From: Alisma plantago-aquatica
Taxonomy: Eukaryota > Streptophyta > Magnoliopsida > Alismatales > Alismataceae
Direction: 5' to 3'
DNA: 64,000 nucleotides
NCBI GenBank assembly: GCA_963693085.1
Contig: OY856409.1
Coordinates: 506,591,803-506,655,802, forward strand
Below are positions 20,944 through 32,220 of this stretch, one piece after another. A program made the translations under genes and the position numbers. Within the stretch, counting starts at the first letter, position 1. Every line of letters begins with the position of its first letter. Below the pieces are notes generated by a model. That model was not told where the DNA came from. It saw only the letters and a list, made by a program, of their open reading frames with translations, and did no database searches.

Positions 20944-23900
20944 ATGGCGACTTCAGATTTACCACGGTCTTTGTGTGTTACTTCTGTTAAGTTGGATGGC
21001 TCCAACTATCACCTATGGGCTGCTTCATTCGAACTCTACGTGAAAGCACACGGGCGCCACTCGCACCTGACTACCAAGGGTCCTGCTGTACCTGCTGCTA
21101 CTGCTGATGACAAGACTAAGCAAGCTTATGATCTCTGGTCCAAGGAGGATTATGGGGTTATGGCCTGGCTGGTCAACACCGTTGATGCTAAGATCAACCA
21201 CTCTCTGCTTCGCCTTCAGACTGCTAAGGAAATGTGGGATCACCTATCCCATGTTTACTCTCATCAACGGAACCCCAAGAAGGTGTTTGAAATTTTCAAG
21301 AAGCTTGCGAAACAAGACTTCTCGACATCTGACTCTGTGGAAGACTACTACAACTCGTGTTGTGCTCTGTGGGACGAGTTTCAGGTTTATCATCCTCTGA
21401 CTGCGAATCTTGAAGAACTACATCGTCAGCGGAATGAGCTCATGCTTGTTCAGTTCCTGGCTGGCCTTCCTACTTCGTTTGTTGGGGTCGTGGATCAGAT
21501 CCTCTCCAGTGACCCGTTACCTACTCTTCGGGACGTCCTCAAGCGGGTCCAGCGTCTTCCTTCTTTGACGCTCTCTACTTCTGATGGAACAGCACTTGCT
21601 GTCCGTTCTGCGGATTCCTTTCGTGGTCGCGGCCGAGGTCGTGGTCGTGGTCGTGGTGGCCGCTCTTCTGCACCTGGACGTGGTTCTGGCTCAGAGTCAG
21701 GGGAGCCCCGCTACTGCACTCACTGCAAGCGTACTAATCACAATGAAGACCGCTGCTGGATAAAATTTGGTAAACCTGACTGGGCGAACCAGGTTACCAC
21801 TGAACAACCTGCATCTACCTCTGCTGCCTCTGACCCTACTGCTGATTGGATTCGCTCTGAGTTTGAGAAACTGCTTCAAGCCCGCCTTGCCTCTACTTCT
21901 GCGGACTCTCCTGAGAATGGCACTGCTCTCCTGACGACGACTGGTAAAAGCCCTTGGGTGATCGACTCTGGTGCGACTGCACATATCTCTGATACTGCTA
22001 GTTTATTTTCTACTCTGCGCAAGACTTCTCTTATACCGCCTGTGACGGTTGTTGATGGTTCCAAATCTCCTGTTTGTGGCATTGGAGATATCACTTCTAC
22101 TAGTACTCTACCTCTGCAGTCTGTGCTATATGTGCCCAAATTTCCTCTGAATTTACTATCTGTCAGTAAACTGGTAAAAAGTCTTCATTGTGCTATTACA
22201 TTTGACCCGGATGGTGTTCTGTTTCAGGATCTGCGTACGAGGACGACGATTGGTTCAGGCCATGAGGGACTGGATGGATTATACTATTTGGACGAGCCGA
22301 AGCCAGCTGCTTTCCTGACATCTACAGTTCCTGATATTCAGTGGCATTACCGTCTGGGCCACCCATCTGCTGAGAAGTTGAAGGCTTTACTACCGACTGT
22401 TGCTAGCACTAGATTTTATTGTGAAACATGTCAATTGGGCAAACAACATCGTTCTACTTTTTCTGCAAAATTTTGTATTGGCTCTAAAGCCCCTTTTGAC
22501 ATTGTGCATGCTGACATTTGGGGACCGTGTTCTGTGCCTAGCGTTTCTGGATTCAAATATTTCTTAAGTTTTATTGATGATTTTTCCAGAACCACATGGT
22601 TATTTTTACTGACAGACAGATCTACTGTAGTTGAAAAAATTTCTGAGTTTTTTGTGGAAATTCGGACTCAATTTGCTAAGCCCATCAAGATTTTTCGCAC
22701 AGACAATGCCTTGGAATTTGTGCAAATTTATGTTCAGTCTTTTTGTAAACGTCAGGGCACCATTCACCAGACTTCCTGTGCTTATACCCCACAACAAAAC
22801 GGTGTCGCTGAGCGTAAGAATCGCCATCTCCTTGAGGTCGCCCGCACACTTCTCTTTCACTACCATGTTCTTCACAAATTCTGGCCTGAGGCAATCTCCA
22901 CTGCTTGCTATCTCATAAACCGCATGCCTTCCTCTGTACTTCACAATAAAATCCCTTTTCAAATTCTTTTCCCTGATCTACCACTGTTTGCTGTACCACC
23001 GCGTATTTTTGGGAGCACATGCTTTGTGAAGAACCTTAGACCTGGTCTTACTAAATTAGATCCCAAGGCCACCAAGTGTGTTTTTTTGGGCTATTCCCGC
23101 ACTCAGAAAGGATATCGGTGTTATGATCCTGCTTCACATAAATGGCTTGTATCTGCGGATGTGGTATTCTTTGAACACATGCCATTTTTCTCTTCGGAGG
23201 GTTCTGCTCTTACGTCTGATTTGTTGACTGATACGCCCTTACCTATGGTGGATGATGAGTATGATAGCCCTGCTCCTGTATCTACAAGTGAGAAGCCCCC
23301 TCTGCAGGTTTATCACAGAAGACCAAAGCCAACAGCTCCCTCTATGGCCTCTCCATCGTCCACGTCCTCTGCGCCAGATCAACCACCTCCGCAGGTATTT
23401 TCTGACCTTGATGTTCCCATTAGTCTGAGAAAGGGGACACGTGCTTGTACGAAACATCCAATTGGGAATTTTTGTACGTCTGTTCATTTGAATTCTAATT
23501 TTGCCAACTTTACTGCTGCTCTGTCTGCTATTTCTGTCCCTAAGACTACTGCTCAGGCTCTTAAAATCCCAGCATGGCGTCAGGCAATGGAAGAAGAAAT
23601 GACGGCTCTTACTGATCGTCATACTTGGACTCTTGTTGATCCTCCTACTGATTGCTCGCCAGTTGGGTGTCGCTGGGTCTTCACAGTGAAATATCAGCAT
23701 GATGGTACAGTCGAGCGCCTGAAAGCCAGACTGGTTGCTAAAGGATACACTCAGACCTATGGGGTTGACTATTTTGAAACCTTCTCTCCTGTGGCACGAC
23801 TTAATTCTGTAAGGATTCTGATCTCTGTTGCTGTTAATTCTGATTGGCCGCTATACCAGCTCGATGTGAAAATTGCCTTTCTCTATGGCGATCTACATGA

Positions 23901-25074
23901 AGAAGTCTACATGTCTCAGCCCCCCGGCTTTATCTGTGAGGGGGAGCCATCTAAAGTCTGTCGTTTAAAAAAAGCTATCTATGGCCTCAAACAGAGTCCA
24001 CGTGCGTGGTTTGACAAACTTAGCACTATTCTCCAGGATTATTCTTTTCGCCGCTCTCAGTCGGACCACTCTGTTTTTGTTAAACAATCCACAGCTGGCA
24101 TTATTATTCTTATTGTGTATGTTGATGATATTATACTCTCTGGGAGTGATGCAGCAGGTATTCAGGCAACTAAGCGGTATCTTGAAAAGCACTTTGTTAC
24201 TAAAGACCTCGGTTCTTTACGCTACTTTCTTGGGATAGAGGTCTCTCGCTCTTCTGTAGGACTGTGTCTTTCTCAACGGAAGTATGTTCTGGACTTGTTA
24301 TCTGAGACTGGACTCCTAGGTGCTAAGCCTGCTAGCACCCCTCTTGATCCTAACACTGATTGGGATGATCAAGCCTCTCCTACATATCCTGACACTCATC
24401 AGCACAGACGAATGGTCGGGAAGCTTATCTACCTCACAGTCACACGAGCTGACATTACTGCTGCTGTCGGATTGGTTAGTCGCTACCTTGACAAACCCCG
24501 ACAATGTCATTGGGATGTTGTTTGCCATATTCTGCGCTATTTGAAGAACTCTCCTGGAAAAGGGCTTCTCTACAAAAAACATGGGCACTGTAAGATACTG
24601 GGCTACTCAGATTCTGATTATGCTGGGAGCAAGGTTGATCGCCGCTCCACTTCTGGATACTGTACTTTTGTTGGGGGCAATTTAGTCACATGGAGGAGCA
24701 AAAAACAGGCTGTGGTTGCCCGCTCTAGTGCTGAAGTTGAATATCGCGCCATGGCACATACTACTTGCGAGCTCTTCTGGATTCGAAGCCTTCTGACAGA
24801 TTTTGGTTTTTCAGACTTGTCGCCCATTCCTATGTTCTGTGATAATAAAGCAGCCACTTTCATTGCTAGCAACCCTACCTTCCATGAGCGCACGAAGCAT
24901 ATTTACGTGGACTGTCACTTTGTTCGTGAGGCGGTTCTATCTGGTCAGATTTCTACCCCTTACATTCATACTGATGAGCAGATTGCTGATATCTTCACAA
25001 AGATTCTTCCGAAGAAGCGCTTCACTGATATGACATCCAAGCTGGGCATGATTGACATCTATGCTCCAGCTTGA
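20944..25074 (+). CDS. Copia gag-pol polyprotein (1376 aa), intact
   Basis: Single frame from the ATG at 20944 to the TGA at 25072-25074. Domains in order: gag (about 1-220; VKLDGSNYHLWAASF), an RGRGRGRG-rich stretch, zinc knuckle CTHCKRTNHNEDRC (about 259-272), protease with DSGAT (about 341), integrase zinc finger (HYRLGH...CETCQLGK) and catalytic core with Asp in HADIWGP, Asp in RTDNALEF and Glu in VAERKNRH, RT (about 870-1110) with IVYVDDIILSG, and RNase H with DSDYAG, SSAEVEYRAMA and DNKAA. It encodes the enzymes for cytoplasmic reverse transcription and nuclear integration of the element. One oddity is DVKIAFLYGDL, with Ile where Asn (KNAFL) is usual, so activity is likely but unproven. 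There is no frameshift between gag and pol, as usual for plant Copia. Confidence 0.95.
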   Translation: MATSDLPRSLCVTSVKLDGSNYHLWAASFELYVKAHGRHSHLTTKGPAVPAATADDKTKQAYDLWSKEDYGVMAWLVNTVDAKINHSLLRLQTAKEMWDHLSHVYSHQRNPKKVFEIFKKLAKQDFSTSDSVEDYYNSCCALWDEFQVYHPLTANLEELHRQRNELMLVQFLAGLPTSFVGVVDQILSSDPLPTLRDVLKRVQRLPSLTLSTSDGTALAVRSADSFRGRGRGRGRGRGGRSSAPGRGSGSESGEPRYCTHCKRTNHNEDRCWIKFGKPDWANQVTTEQPASTSAASDPTADWIRSEFEKLLQARLASTSADSPENGTALLTTTGKSPWVIDSGATAHISDTASLFSTLRKTSLIPPVTVVDGSKSPVCGIGDITSTSTLPLQSVLYVPKFPLNLLSVSKLVKSLHCAITFDPDGVLFQDLRTRTTIGSGHEGLDGLYYLDEPKPAAFLTSTVPDIQWHYRLGHPSAEKLKALLPTVASTRFYCETCQLGKQHRSTFSAKFCIGSKAPFDIVHADIWGPCSVPSVSGFKYFLSFIDDFSRTTWLFLLTDRSTVVEKISEFFVEIRTQFAKPIKIFRTDNALEFVQIYVQSFCKRQGTIHQTSCAYTPQQNGVAERKNRHLLEVARTLLFHYHVLHKFWPEAISTACYLINRMPSSVLHNKIPFQILFPDLPLFAVPPRIFGSTCFVKNLRPGLTKLDPKATKCVFLGYSRTQKGYRCYDPASHKWLVSADVVFFEHMPFFSSEGSALTSDLLTDTPLPMVDDEYDSPAPVSTSEKPPLQVYHRRPKPTAPSMASPSSTSSAPDQPPPQVFSDLDVPISLRKGTRACTKHPIGNFCTSVHLNSNFANFTAALSAISVPKTTAQALKIPAWRQAMEEEMTALTDRHTWTLVDPPTDCSPVGCRWVFTVKYQHDGTVERLKARLVAKGYTQTYGVDYFETFSPVARLNSVRILISVAVNSDWPLYQLDVKIAFLYGDLHEEVYMSQPPGFICEGEPSKVCRLKKAIYGLKQSPRAWFDKLSTILQDYSFRRSQSDHSVFVKQSTAGIIILIVYVDDIILSGSDAAGIQATKRYLEKHFVTKDLGSLRYFLGIEVSRSSVGLCLSQRKYVLDLLSETGLLGAKPASTPLDPNTDWDDQASPTYPDTHQHRRMVGKLIYLTVTRADITAAVGLVSRYLDKPRQCHWDVVCHILRYLKNSPGKGLLYKKHGHCKILGYSDSDYAGSKVDRRSTSGYCTFVGGNLVTWRSKKQAVVARSSAEVEYRAMAHTTCELFWIRSLLTDFGFSDLSPIPMFCDNKAATFIASNPTFHERTKHIYVDCHFVREAVLSGQISTPYIHTDEQIADIFTKILPKKRFTDMTSKLGMIDIYAPA

Positions 25075-25081
25075 GGGGGAG
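25072..25081 (+). other. Copia polypurine tract
   Basis: TGAGGGGGAG overlaps the stop codon and abuts the 3' LTR at 25082. It is the plus-strand DNA primer site. Confidence 0.85.
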
Positions 25082-25275
25082 TATTAGTAGATAGACTTTG
25101 CTGTGTTTTTCTCTTTTACACTTAGTCTATTTTCTATTTTTCTTTTCCTTTACACTTATGTTTTATCCCACATGGGTTATCTCTAGACCCTGTGGTTCTT
25201 TTGTGTATTATATAGAGACTCTTGTATATTCTTTTATCATCAAATAATACAAGACCTTTTTCCGCATTATCCAGA
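25082..25275 (+). repeat. Copia 3' LTR, non-canonical ends
   Basis: Same length as the 5' LTR and nearly identical. The one difference I see is ATCATCAAAT here against ATCATCGAAT. Followed by the GTACG duplication. Confidence 0.9.
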
Positions 25276-25280
25276 GTACG

Positions 25281-26700
25281 AACAAAATAATTTCACTGTT
25301 ATTAAGGTTCTAACGGTGAGTCAAAGCCTTAATTTCACAATCAAGATTATAATAAAGCTTGTGGACCCTTTGGAAGGCCAAGGTATAAGTCATGGGCCCT
25401 ATAACCCAATACAAGCTTAATTGGACTAATTAGGGTTTACATATGGGTCCTTCGGGTACAAAATGAGAAATTAAGTGTTTCGTGCTCATAATAAATATCC
25501 ATGATGATTTTTGTAGATGGATAGTCGAATACAGGATTATCGAAGAAAATCTAGAAGATTCTAAGTTATCTTGTGACCTAGGTAAATAATTAAAGAATTA
25601 ATGACTTATTGCTTGGAAACTAAGTTCAAAAAATTAATAGATGAGTTAATGATTTTATCTTCTTCCTAGTCTAAAATAATAGTAAAGTGAGGATTATCCT
25701 AAAATTTTGGATTGTTTGGAACTTAAACATGATCAATAGAATTACTCTTTGGATAAGACGTTTTTATTAAAGAAAATAGAAGATAAGGATAAGAGAGAGA
25801 GTACAGTCAGATCAGGATTCTCGAACTCGGGAAGAACCTAGGCCAGGGAGCCCTCCACCCTTACTCGGACTCTCCGCTTTCCCTTTGAAAGAAAGAGTCC
25901 ACGACTACCCTGACTCCTCTCCCTCTCTATGATCCTCATCTTCACCAGATAGAGACTCCATCCTCTTCAAAAGATCGGACCGAACTCAACAAACCACAGA
26001 CTTGCCATTATCGTGAAATATAGTGCTAATGCTCAATTTCCCAAAACACCAGGAACCTAGGGAGGACTACGACCGGCTCTCCTCTGGCCCCCATGCCTAT
26101 ATAAGGCATCCAGAAGTTTGGTTGTGACCCTCAGGCACACCTCTCCTCCCAGTTCCCATCGAGACTTCCCAAGACTCCACACCGAACTCTGACTTCCTCT
26201 CTAGTGACACAGACTTCGACCCAGTGGCATAGAGTATCTACGGCCAATTCCCTTGGTCTAGAGCTCCGCTAGGGGTCCACGCAAGTTCTCCGACCTCCAG
26301 AGAGGTGCAAAGAGGCCCAGAACCTCATCTTCGATCTCTGACATGGCTTAAAATTGTGGTTGAAATCTTGCAGTCAAAATTTCAGTCCCCAAGACTCCAC
26401 ACTGAACCCCGACTTCCTCTCCAATGACACAGACCTCGACCCAGCGGCATAGAGTATCTACGGCCCATTCCCTCGGCCTCGAGCTCCCCTAAGGGTCCAC
26501 GCAAGTTCTCCAACCTCCAGAGAGGTGCAAAGAGGCCCAGAACCTCATCTTCGATCTCTGGCATGGCTTGAAATTGTGGTTGAAATCTCGCAGCCGAAAT
26601 TTCAGTTCTGACAGGTATCGGACATAGAAATACACTTCCCCGTGAATAGGTAAGCAAAATTTTGAAATTTCGACAAAAAATTCGTGTGCAGAGGGGGGCT
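25281..26700 (+). repeat. LTR-like (Gypsy-type) sequence, right part
   Basis: Continuation of 19885-20055 after the Copia insertion. Has a CCTATATAAGGCATCC TATA-like box (about 26094) and promoter-proximal C/T-rich sequence, then a 220-bp tandem duplication, and fades into unassigned sequence near 26700. General layout resembles a Gypsy LTR. No partner LTR or internal domain is seen. Open frames on the minus strand are not supported. Confidence 0.4.
26167..26606. repeat. 220-bp tandem duplication
   Basis: 26167-26386 and 26387-26606 are two adjacent copies, each running from CCCAAGACTCCACAC(C/T)GAA to AAAATTTCAGT or its variant, with scattered substitutions. Period 220 bp. Confidence 0.8.
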
Positions 26701-27152
26701 AAATTGATAAAATACAGCAATTTGGATGCAAAAAACCCAATTTGGGAATGCATTTTGTGAAACACACCCGAAATGGGTTCACAAATTCAAGAAACAACTG
26801 CCAAAAGCCTGTTGTACTTGGAGGGTTACTTCTTTGATGATTTTTTTGCATTCTCTTAGTCTTGAAGGCTTTCTTCTTCGAGGTAAGTTTACTCTCTCTC
26901 CTTCCCACATACATCTATTTCTTCCACTTTTTAACATTATTTTCATATATATTATGTAACACGTAACAAATGTTAACTCAAAATTATCTTATATGAGATG
27001 ATTTCAGTAACAATAAATTATAAATATACAGTTCTTCAAACATAAATTAATTAATATATAAATTTAGACCTTAAAATGAAAAACGATCTAAAATTTTAGA
27101 ATTGTTATATATGATGTTAAGTTACATATATCAAATTTGAACTACATGTTGG
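26701..27152. other. Non-coding spacer
   Basis: AT-rich. Nothing recognisable. It ends at the left copy of the 118-bp repeat. Confidence 0.5.
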
Positions 27153-27270
27153 AACAATATATAGGTAAATGCATTCAATTAATACATTCAATATATCAGA
27201 CTAAAGTATCAACTAGTTTTAGTAATTTGTATCTATCTTATGAATAATTTCAGACCTGAATTGAGAATAA
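27153..27270. repeat. 118-bp flanking direct repeat, left copy
   Basis: From AACAATATATAGG to AATTGAGAATAA, ending exactly at the 5' LTR. The copy at 32376-32493 starts exactly at the 3' LTR end and differs by one base (ATATATCAG against ATATATTAG). Confidence 0.93.
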
Positions 27271-27425
27271 TGTTACATTATATATTTCCTATTTTACATA
27301 GCCTGCTATTTGTTTTGTTATTTCTCTTTTATATATGGACCTCTCTGTAATTCTTTTAGTATTATATATATGTGGGTGCACACATTGTGCAACCCTAAGC
27401 TCTCCAAATCTCATTGTTTTTCACA
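27271..27425 (+). repeat. Copia 5' LTR (155 bp)
   Basis: Starts TGTTACATTATATATTTCC, ends TTGTTTTTCACA, directly followed by the primer-binding site. Contains TTTTATATATGGACC (TATA-like). Confidence 0.93.
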
Positions 27426-27437
27426 TGGTATCAGAGC
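27426..27437 (+). other. Copia primer-binding site (initiator tRNA-Met)
   Basis: TGGTATCAGAGC directly after the LTR. Confidence 0.93.
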
Positions 27438-27440
27438 GGG

Positions 27441-27943
27441 ACGATCCACCTTAAACCTAATCCCTATCTCCACCAACCCTAACCGCCACCACACTCCGAA
27501 ATCTCTTTTTTTTTATGCTACAGTACTGCTACAGTATCGCGCCGCTACCGATCGCCGTCCACCCCTCTGCAGCCCTCCATCCACCTCTAATCCCCTAATA
27601 AACTCCATCCTTGTGGCCTAATCCACCACAGGACCCTCCGTCTAGCTCCGTTTCTCTTTCCGAAATCTCCGGACAGCCTCGGTAACTTTCCAGTTCCGGC
27701 ACGTTGACGGCGTAACGAGCTTCATCCTCTCTGTCTGCCTGCGCCTCATGGTGGAGTGATTGATCCTCCATGTTGGCGTAGATTTTTTCTCTTCATCTGC
27801 TGCCCCTACGTGGGTTTTTTTTTAAGATCCATGCGTGGATCTTCTACCTTCTACTACTAGTCCATGTGTTGGACTTCTGTCTCTGACTGCTAACTACTCC
27901 TGCCTGTGCCTGCTTGCATGTGCCGGCCTTCCTGCCTGTTCTC
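27441..27943 (+). other. Copia 5' leader
   Basis: Non-coding. Contains two GCTACAGTA repeats (about 27517-27535), CTTTCCAGTTCCGGCACGTT (about 27686) and the TGGAG...CTCCA hairpin (about 27752-27770), all shared with the leader of the 20056 element. Confidence 0.6.
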
Positions 27944-30900
27944 ATGACGTCTTCTGGAGATGACTTCTGGAGAGACTCGCGACGTCAAGTTACCACTGTT
28001 AAACTTGACGGGCGCAATTACCAGCTTTGGGTGTGCTCCTTTGTGATATATGTCAAATCACAAGGGGAAGTACTCTCATCTGATTTGCACTGGTCCGCCT
28101 CAGCCTGCAGTGAACGCGGATGAAAAAGACGTCAAAACTTTTGATGATTGGGTATGTAAAGACTCGACTGTGATGACATGGATTCTCAACAATGTCGTTG
28201 AGAAGATCAGTGTTACTTTACTTAGGCTACCTACGGCGAAGCAGATGTGGGATCAGCTCGCCAGTACCTACTCTTACAGTCAGAATCCTAAGAAGGTCTT
28301 CGACATAACCAAGCAACTGGGGCGACTCCAATTCACGGGATCTGACATCTCCGACTACTTCTCCACCTTCACCGGCCTGTGGGGTGAGTTTGATACTTAC
28401 CACCCGATGTCTACTGATCTGACGACTATGCAGAAACAGCGGGCGGAACTACAGCTGATACAGTTTCTGAGTGGCTTGCCAGAATCCTATGTTGGCGTTG
28501 TGAATCAGATCTTGGCGAGTGATTCGCTCCCTACTTTGCAGAGTGCCTAGCAGCGTCTCCAGCGCCTTTCTTCATCGACACCGTCTCCTGAGACTGGAGA
28601 TTCTACTGCCCTGGCTGCTTGGGCCGGGCGTGGCCGTGGTCGTGGTCGTGGCCATTCCACTGATGGTCGTCCTCCCCTGGGTGCAGGACGGGAACGTGGA
28701 CCTGGTGCTGGACGAGGAGCCCCTCCTGCTGCCTCACCTCCTGCTGCTGCGCGTCCTCAGCAAGGACAGCGTGTGTGTACCTTCTGTGGCCGGTCTAACC
28801 ATGTTGAAGAAAAGTGCTGGAAAAAGTACGGTAAACCGGCTTGGGCCAATGTTGTTGCAGATTCATCGTCTACTGCTTCTGAGGTTGTTACTCCGACGCC
28901 TGAGCCAGCGACTGCGGGAGCGACCGCAGACTACATTCGTGCTGAGGTGGAACGCCTCCTTCTTGAGTGTGTTGGCTCTTCGACTGCTGCTTCTACTAGT
29001 GGAGCACATGTTGCATACTCTGGTTATGATACTGCATTCCTGAGTTCCTCCTCACCTTCTACTTCTGGTAATACCAAATGGGTGATAGATTCTGGTGCCT
29101 CTGCACATATATCTGACAATAGATCTCTGTTTAAAACTCTATCTACACCTGTCCGTAACTCTTCTGTTATGCTAGTTGATGGCTCAAAGTCTTCGGTCTT
29201 TGGAGTCGGTGATATTGTTTCTCAGTTTTGGCTCAAGTCTGCCTTATATGTGCCTAGATTTCCTCTGAACTTATTATCAGTCAGCAAATTTTACGAAGTT
29301 TGAACTGTAGCCTGACTTTTGTTCCTGGTTCATGTGTTTTTCAAGACCTTCGCACGAGGACGAAGATTGGTGGGGGGTATGAAGGTGTTGATGGACTCTA
29401 CTACTTGGACCAGTTACCGCGATCAGAGAAAGCTGCTATGGTATCTGTTTTATCGGCTTCTGTTTCTGCACTGCAGTGGCACTACAGGTTGGGACATCGA
29501 TCGTCAGAGAAGCTGAGTCATTTAGTTTCTAATATTGGCAGTTGTAATTTTCAGTGTGAATCTTGTCAGCTGGGAAAACAGACTCGTACTGTGTATCCTA
29601 GACGTAGTACTGTGAGCAGTAAAAACATTTTTGATTTAGTTCACTCTGATGTATGGGGTCCATGCCATGTACCGAGTTTGTCTGGTTACAAATATTTCAT
29701 TCTATTTATTGATGACTTTTCTAGGACTACTTGGTTGTTTCTATTAAAAAGTAGGTCCGAAGTGATGTCTACTATCAAATACTTTTTTGCTGAAATAAAA
29801 ACGCAGTTTGGTTTTGCCTGTTAAAGTTTTCCGCACCGATAATGCTTTAGAGTTTGTTAAGCAAGAAGTGGCGGTTTTCTGTAAATCTGTTGGTACGCTC
29901 CACCAGACTTCATGTGCCTATACCCCACAACAAAATGGTGTCGCTGAGCGGAAAAATAGACACTTATTAGAAGTTACCAGGACTATCATGATGCATTCTC
30001 ATGTGCCCCGCTCCTATTGGCCTGAGGCTATTTTGACTGCGTGTTTTCTTATTAATAGGATGCCATCATCTGCTATTGGAAATAAGATTCCTATACAGGT
30101 TCTGCAACCTGAGACTTCTTTGTTTGTTGTGCCTCCTAGAATTTTTGGGTGTACCTGCTTTGTCAGATTACTTGGACCTGCTTCTGATAAATTGTCTCCT
30201 CGAGCTGCTAAATGCATTTTTCTGGGCTATTCTAGAACTCAGAAGGGTTACAAGTGTTATAATCCCAGTACAAGGAAATGGTTTACTAGTAGTGATGTTG
30301 TCTTTTTTGAAGATACACCGTATTATTCTTCAACAGGAGATAGTTTGCAGACAGACATTCTTGCCTCTCCTTTGCCTGTTATTTCTGACTGTGTGCCTGA
30401 CAGTACTGACACTGTGACTACTGAAACTCAAGATCCTCCTCTTATTGTTTTTCAGCGCAGGAATAGAGCACCTTCTACACAAGTACCCCCCCAAGGCATC
30501 CAATCTTCTCCTCCAGAAGGTTCTGCTGCACCTGAGGTACACTCTGACCTTCACATACCTATTGCACTCAGAAAGGGTACTCGTTCCTGCACTTCTCATA
30601 GCATTGCTCAGTTTGTATCTACTGCTCATCTGAATACTCATTCTAGCAATTTTGTATATGCTTTATCTGTTGTGGTTGTACCTAAGAATGTTCAGGATGC
30701 ATTGAAAAGTACTGCTTGGACATCTGCTATGAAAGAAGAAATGATTGCTCTTACTGATAGAGACACTTGGGAGCTGGTGGGTCCACCTCCTCAGTGTAAG
30801 CCTGTGGGCTGCAGGTGGGTATATGCCGTAAAATATCAACTTGATGGTACGGTTGAGAGGTTGAAAGCACGGTTAGTTGCAAAGGGCTATACTCAGACAT

Positions 30901-32213
30901 ATGGCATTGATTACTTTGAGACTTTTTCTCCTGTTGCTCGCCTTAACTCTGTCAGGATTCTCCTATCTGTTGTTGTGAATCTGAACTGGCCTCTTCTGCA
31001 GCTTGATGTGAAAAATGTTTTTCTGTATGGAGACTTGCAGGAAGAAGTGTATATGGAGCAACCTCCTGTGTTTGTTGCTCAGGGGAAGTCTCACAAAGTA
31101 TGCAGGCTTAAGAAGTCTATCTATGGGCTCAAGCAGAGTCCTCGTGCCTGGTTTGATAAGTTGAGCAGGATCATGATTGATTTTGGTTTTCTGAGGTCAC
31201 AGGTTGACCACTCTGTGTTCACAAAAAAGACTTCAGCAGGTATTACTGTTCTGATTGTATATGTTGATGACATTATTTCTGGCAGCGACTCTCTTGGTAT
31301 TCAGGCTACCAAAGATCATCTGGGCAAGCACTTTGCTACAAAAGATTTGGGCAGACTTCGGTATTTTCTTGGCATAGAGGTCTCTAGAACCTCTAATGCC
31401 CTGGTGCTTTCTCAGAGAAAGTATGTTTTTGATATTCTGCAGGAGACTGGTATGCTTGGAGCAAGACCTGCGGATACTCCTCTTGATCCCAATGTGAATT
31501 GGGATGATGATTCCTCTTCTGTGTTTGTTGATCATAAAAAATTCAGGAGGTTGGTTGGTAAATTGATTTATTTAACTGTTACTCGTACTGATATTGCTAC
31601 TGCAGTGGGTCTTCTTAGCAGGTACCTTGACAAACCCAAACATTGTCATTGGGATGATGTATGTCAAGTCCTGAGATACTTTAAAAAGTCGTCTGGCAAG
31701 GGACTTCATTATAAAAAGAATGGGCACTGTGTTCTTGAAGGGTATTCTGATTCTGATTATGCAGGCAGCAAAGTTGATAGAAAATCTACCTCCGGTTACT
31801 GTACTTTTGTATGAGGCAATCTTATTACTTGGAGGAGCAAGAAACAGAATGTCGTTGCCAGATCTAGTGTTGAAGTTGAGTACAGGGCCATGGCCCATAC
31901 TGCCTGTGAGTTACTGTGGGTACGTTCTCTCCTGAGAGAGTTTGGGATTGAGTCTTCTTCGGCCATTCCTATGCACTGTGATAGCAGAGTTGCCATCTTC
32001 ATTGCAAATAATCCTGTCTATCATGAGCGCACCAAACACATTGAAGTTGACTGCCACTTCATCAGAGAATCTATTCTTGTTGGCAAGATATGCACTCCAT
32101 TCACGAGATCAGAAGATCAAGTTGCTGATATCTTCACCAAGATGTTGGCGAAGAAACAGTTATGCACACTGATGGACAAGTTGGGCATGATTGACATCTA
32201 TGCTCCAACTTGA
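27944..32213 (+). pseudogene. Copia gag-pol pseudogene (few lesions)
   Basis: Starts at the ATG at 27944. Lesions by eye: a one-base insertion in a G run near 28064; TAG at 28548-28550; a frameshift near 29290; a one-base insertion near 29814; TGA at 31812-31814. Otherwise all domains are present: zinc knuckle CTFCGRSNHVEEKC, protease DSGAS, integrase (HYRLGH, CESCQLGK, SDVWGP, RTDNALEF, VAERKNRH), RT with YVDDIISGSD (one residue shorter than YVDDIILSGSD), and RNase H. The stop at 32211-32213 is followed by a G-rich tract. The few lesions match the low LTR divergence: recently dead. Confidence 0.92.
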
Positions 32214-32220
32214 GGGGGGG
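32212..32220 (+). other. Copia polypurine tract
   Basis: GAGGGGGGG just before the 3' LTR. Confidence 0.85.

Larger units (their letters stand above)
20056..25275 (+). mobile_element. Complete, apparently intact Ty1/Copia retrotransposon (5220 bp)
   Basis: Two 194-bp LTRs (20056-20249 and 25082-25275) that differ by one base as far as I can see, a perfect 5-bp target duplication GTACG (20051-20055 and 25276-25280), a canonical primer-binding site, a polypurine tract and one uninterrupted gag-pol frame. This is the only copy in the window with all parts in place, so it is a recent insertion and a candidate autonomous element. The LTR ends are TA...GA instead of TG...CA. Confidence 0.93.

Noticed and set aside
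26382..26765. 127-residue minus-strand frame
   Set aside because: Spans the 220-bp tandem duplication and LTR-like sequence; no recognisable domain.
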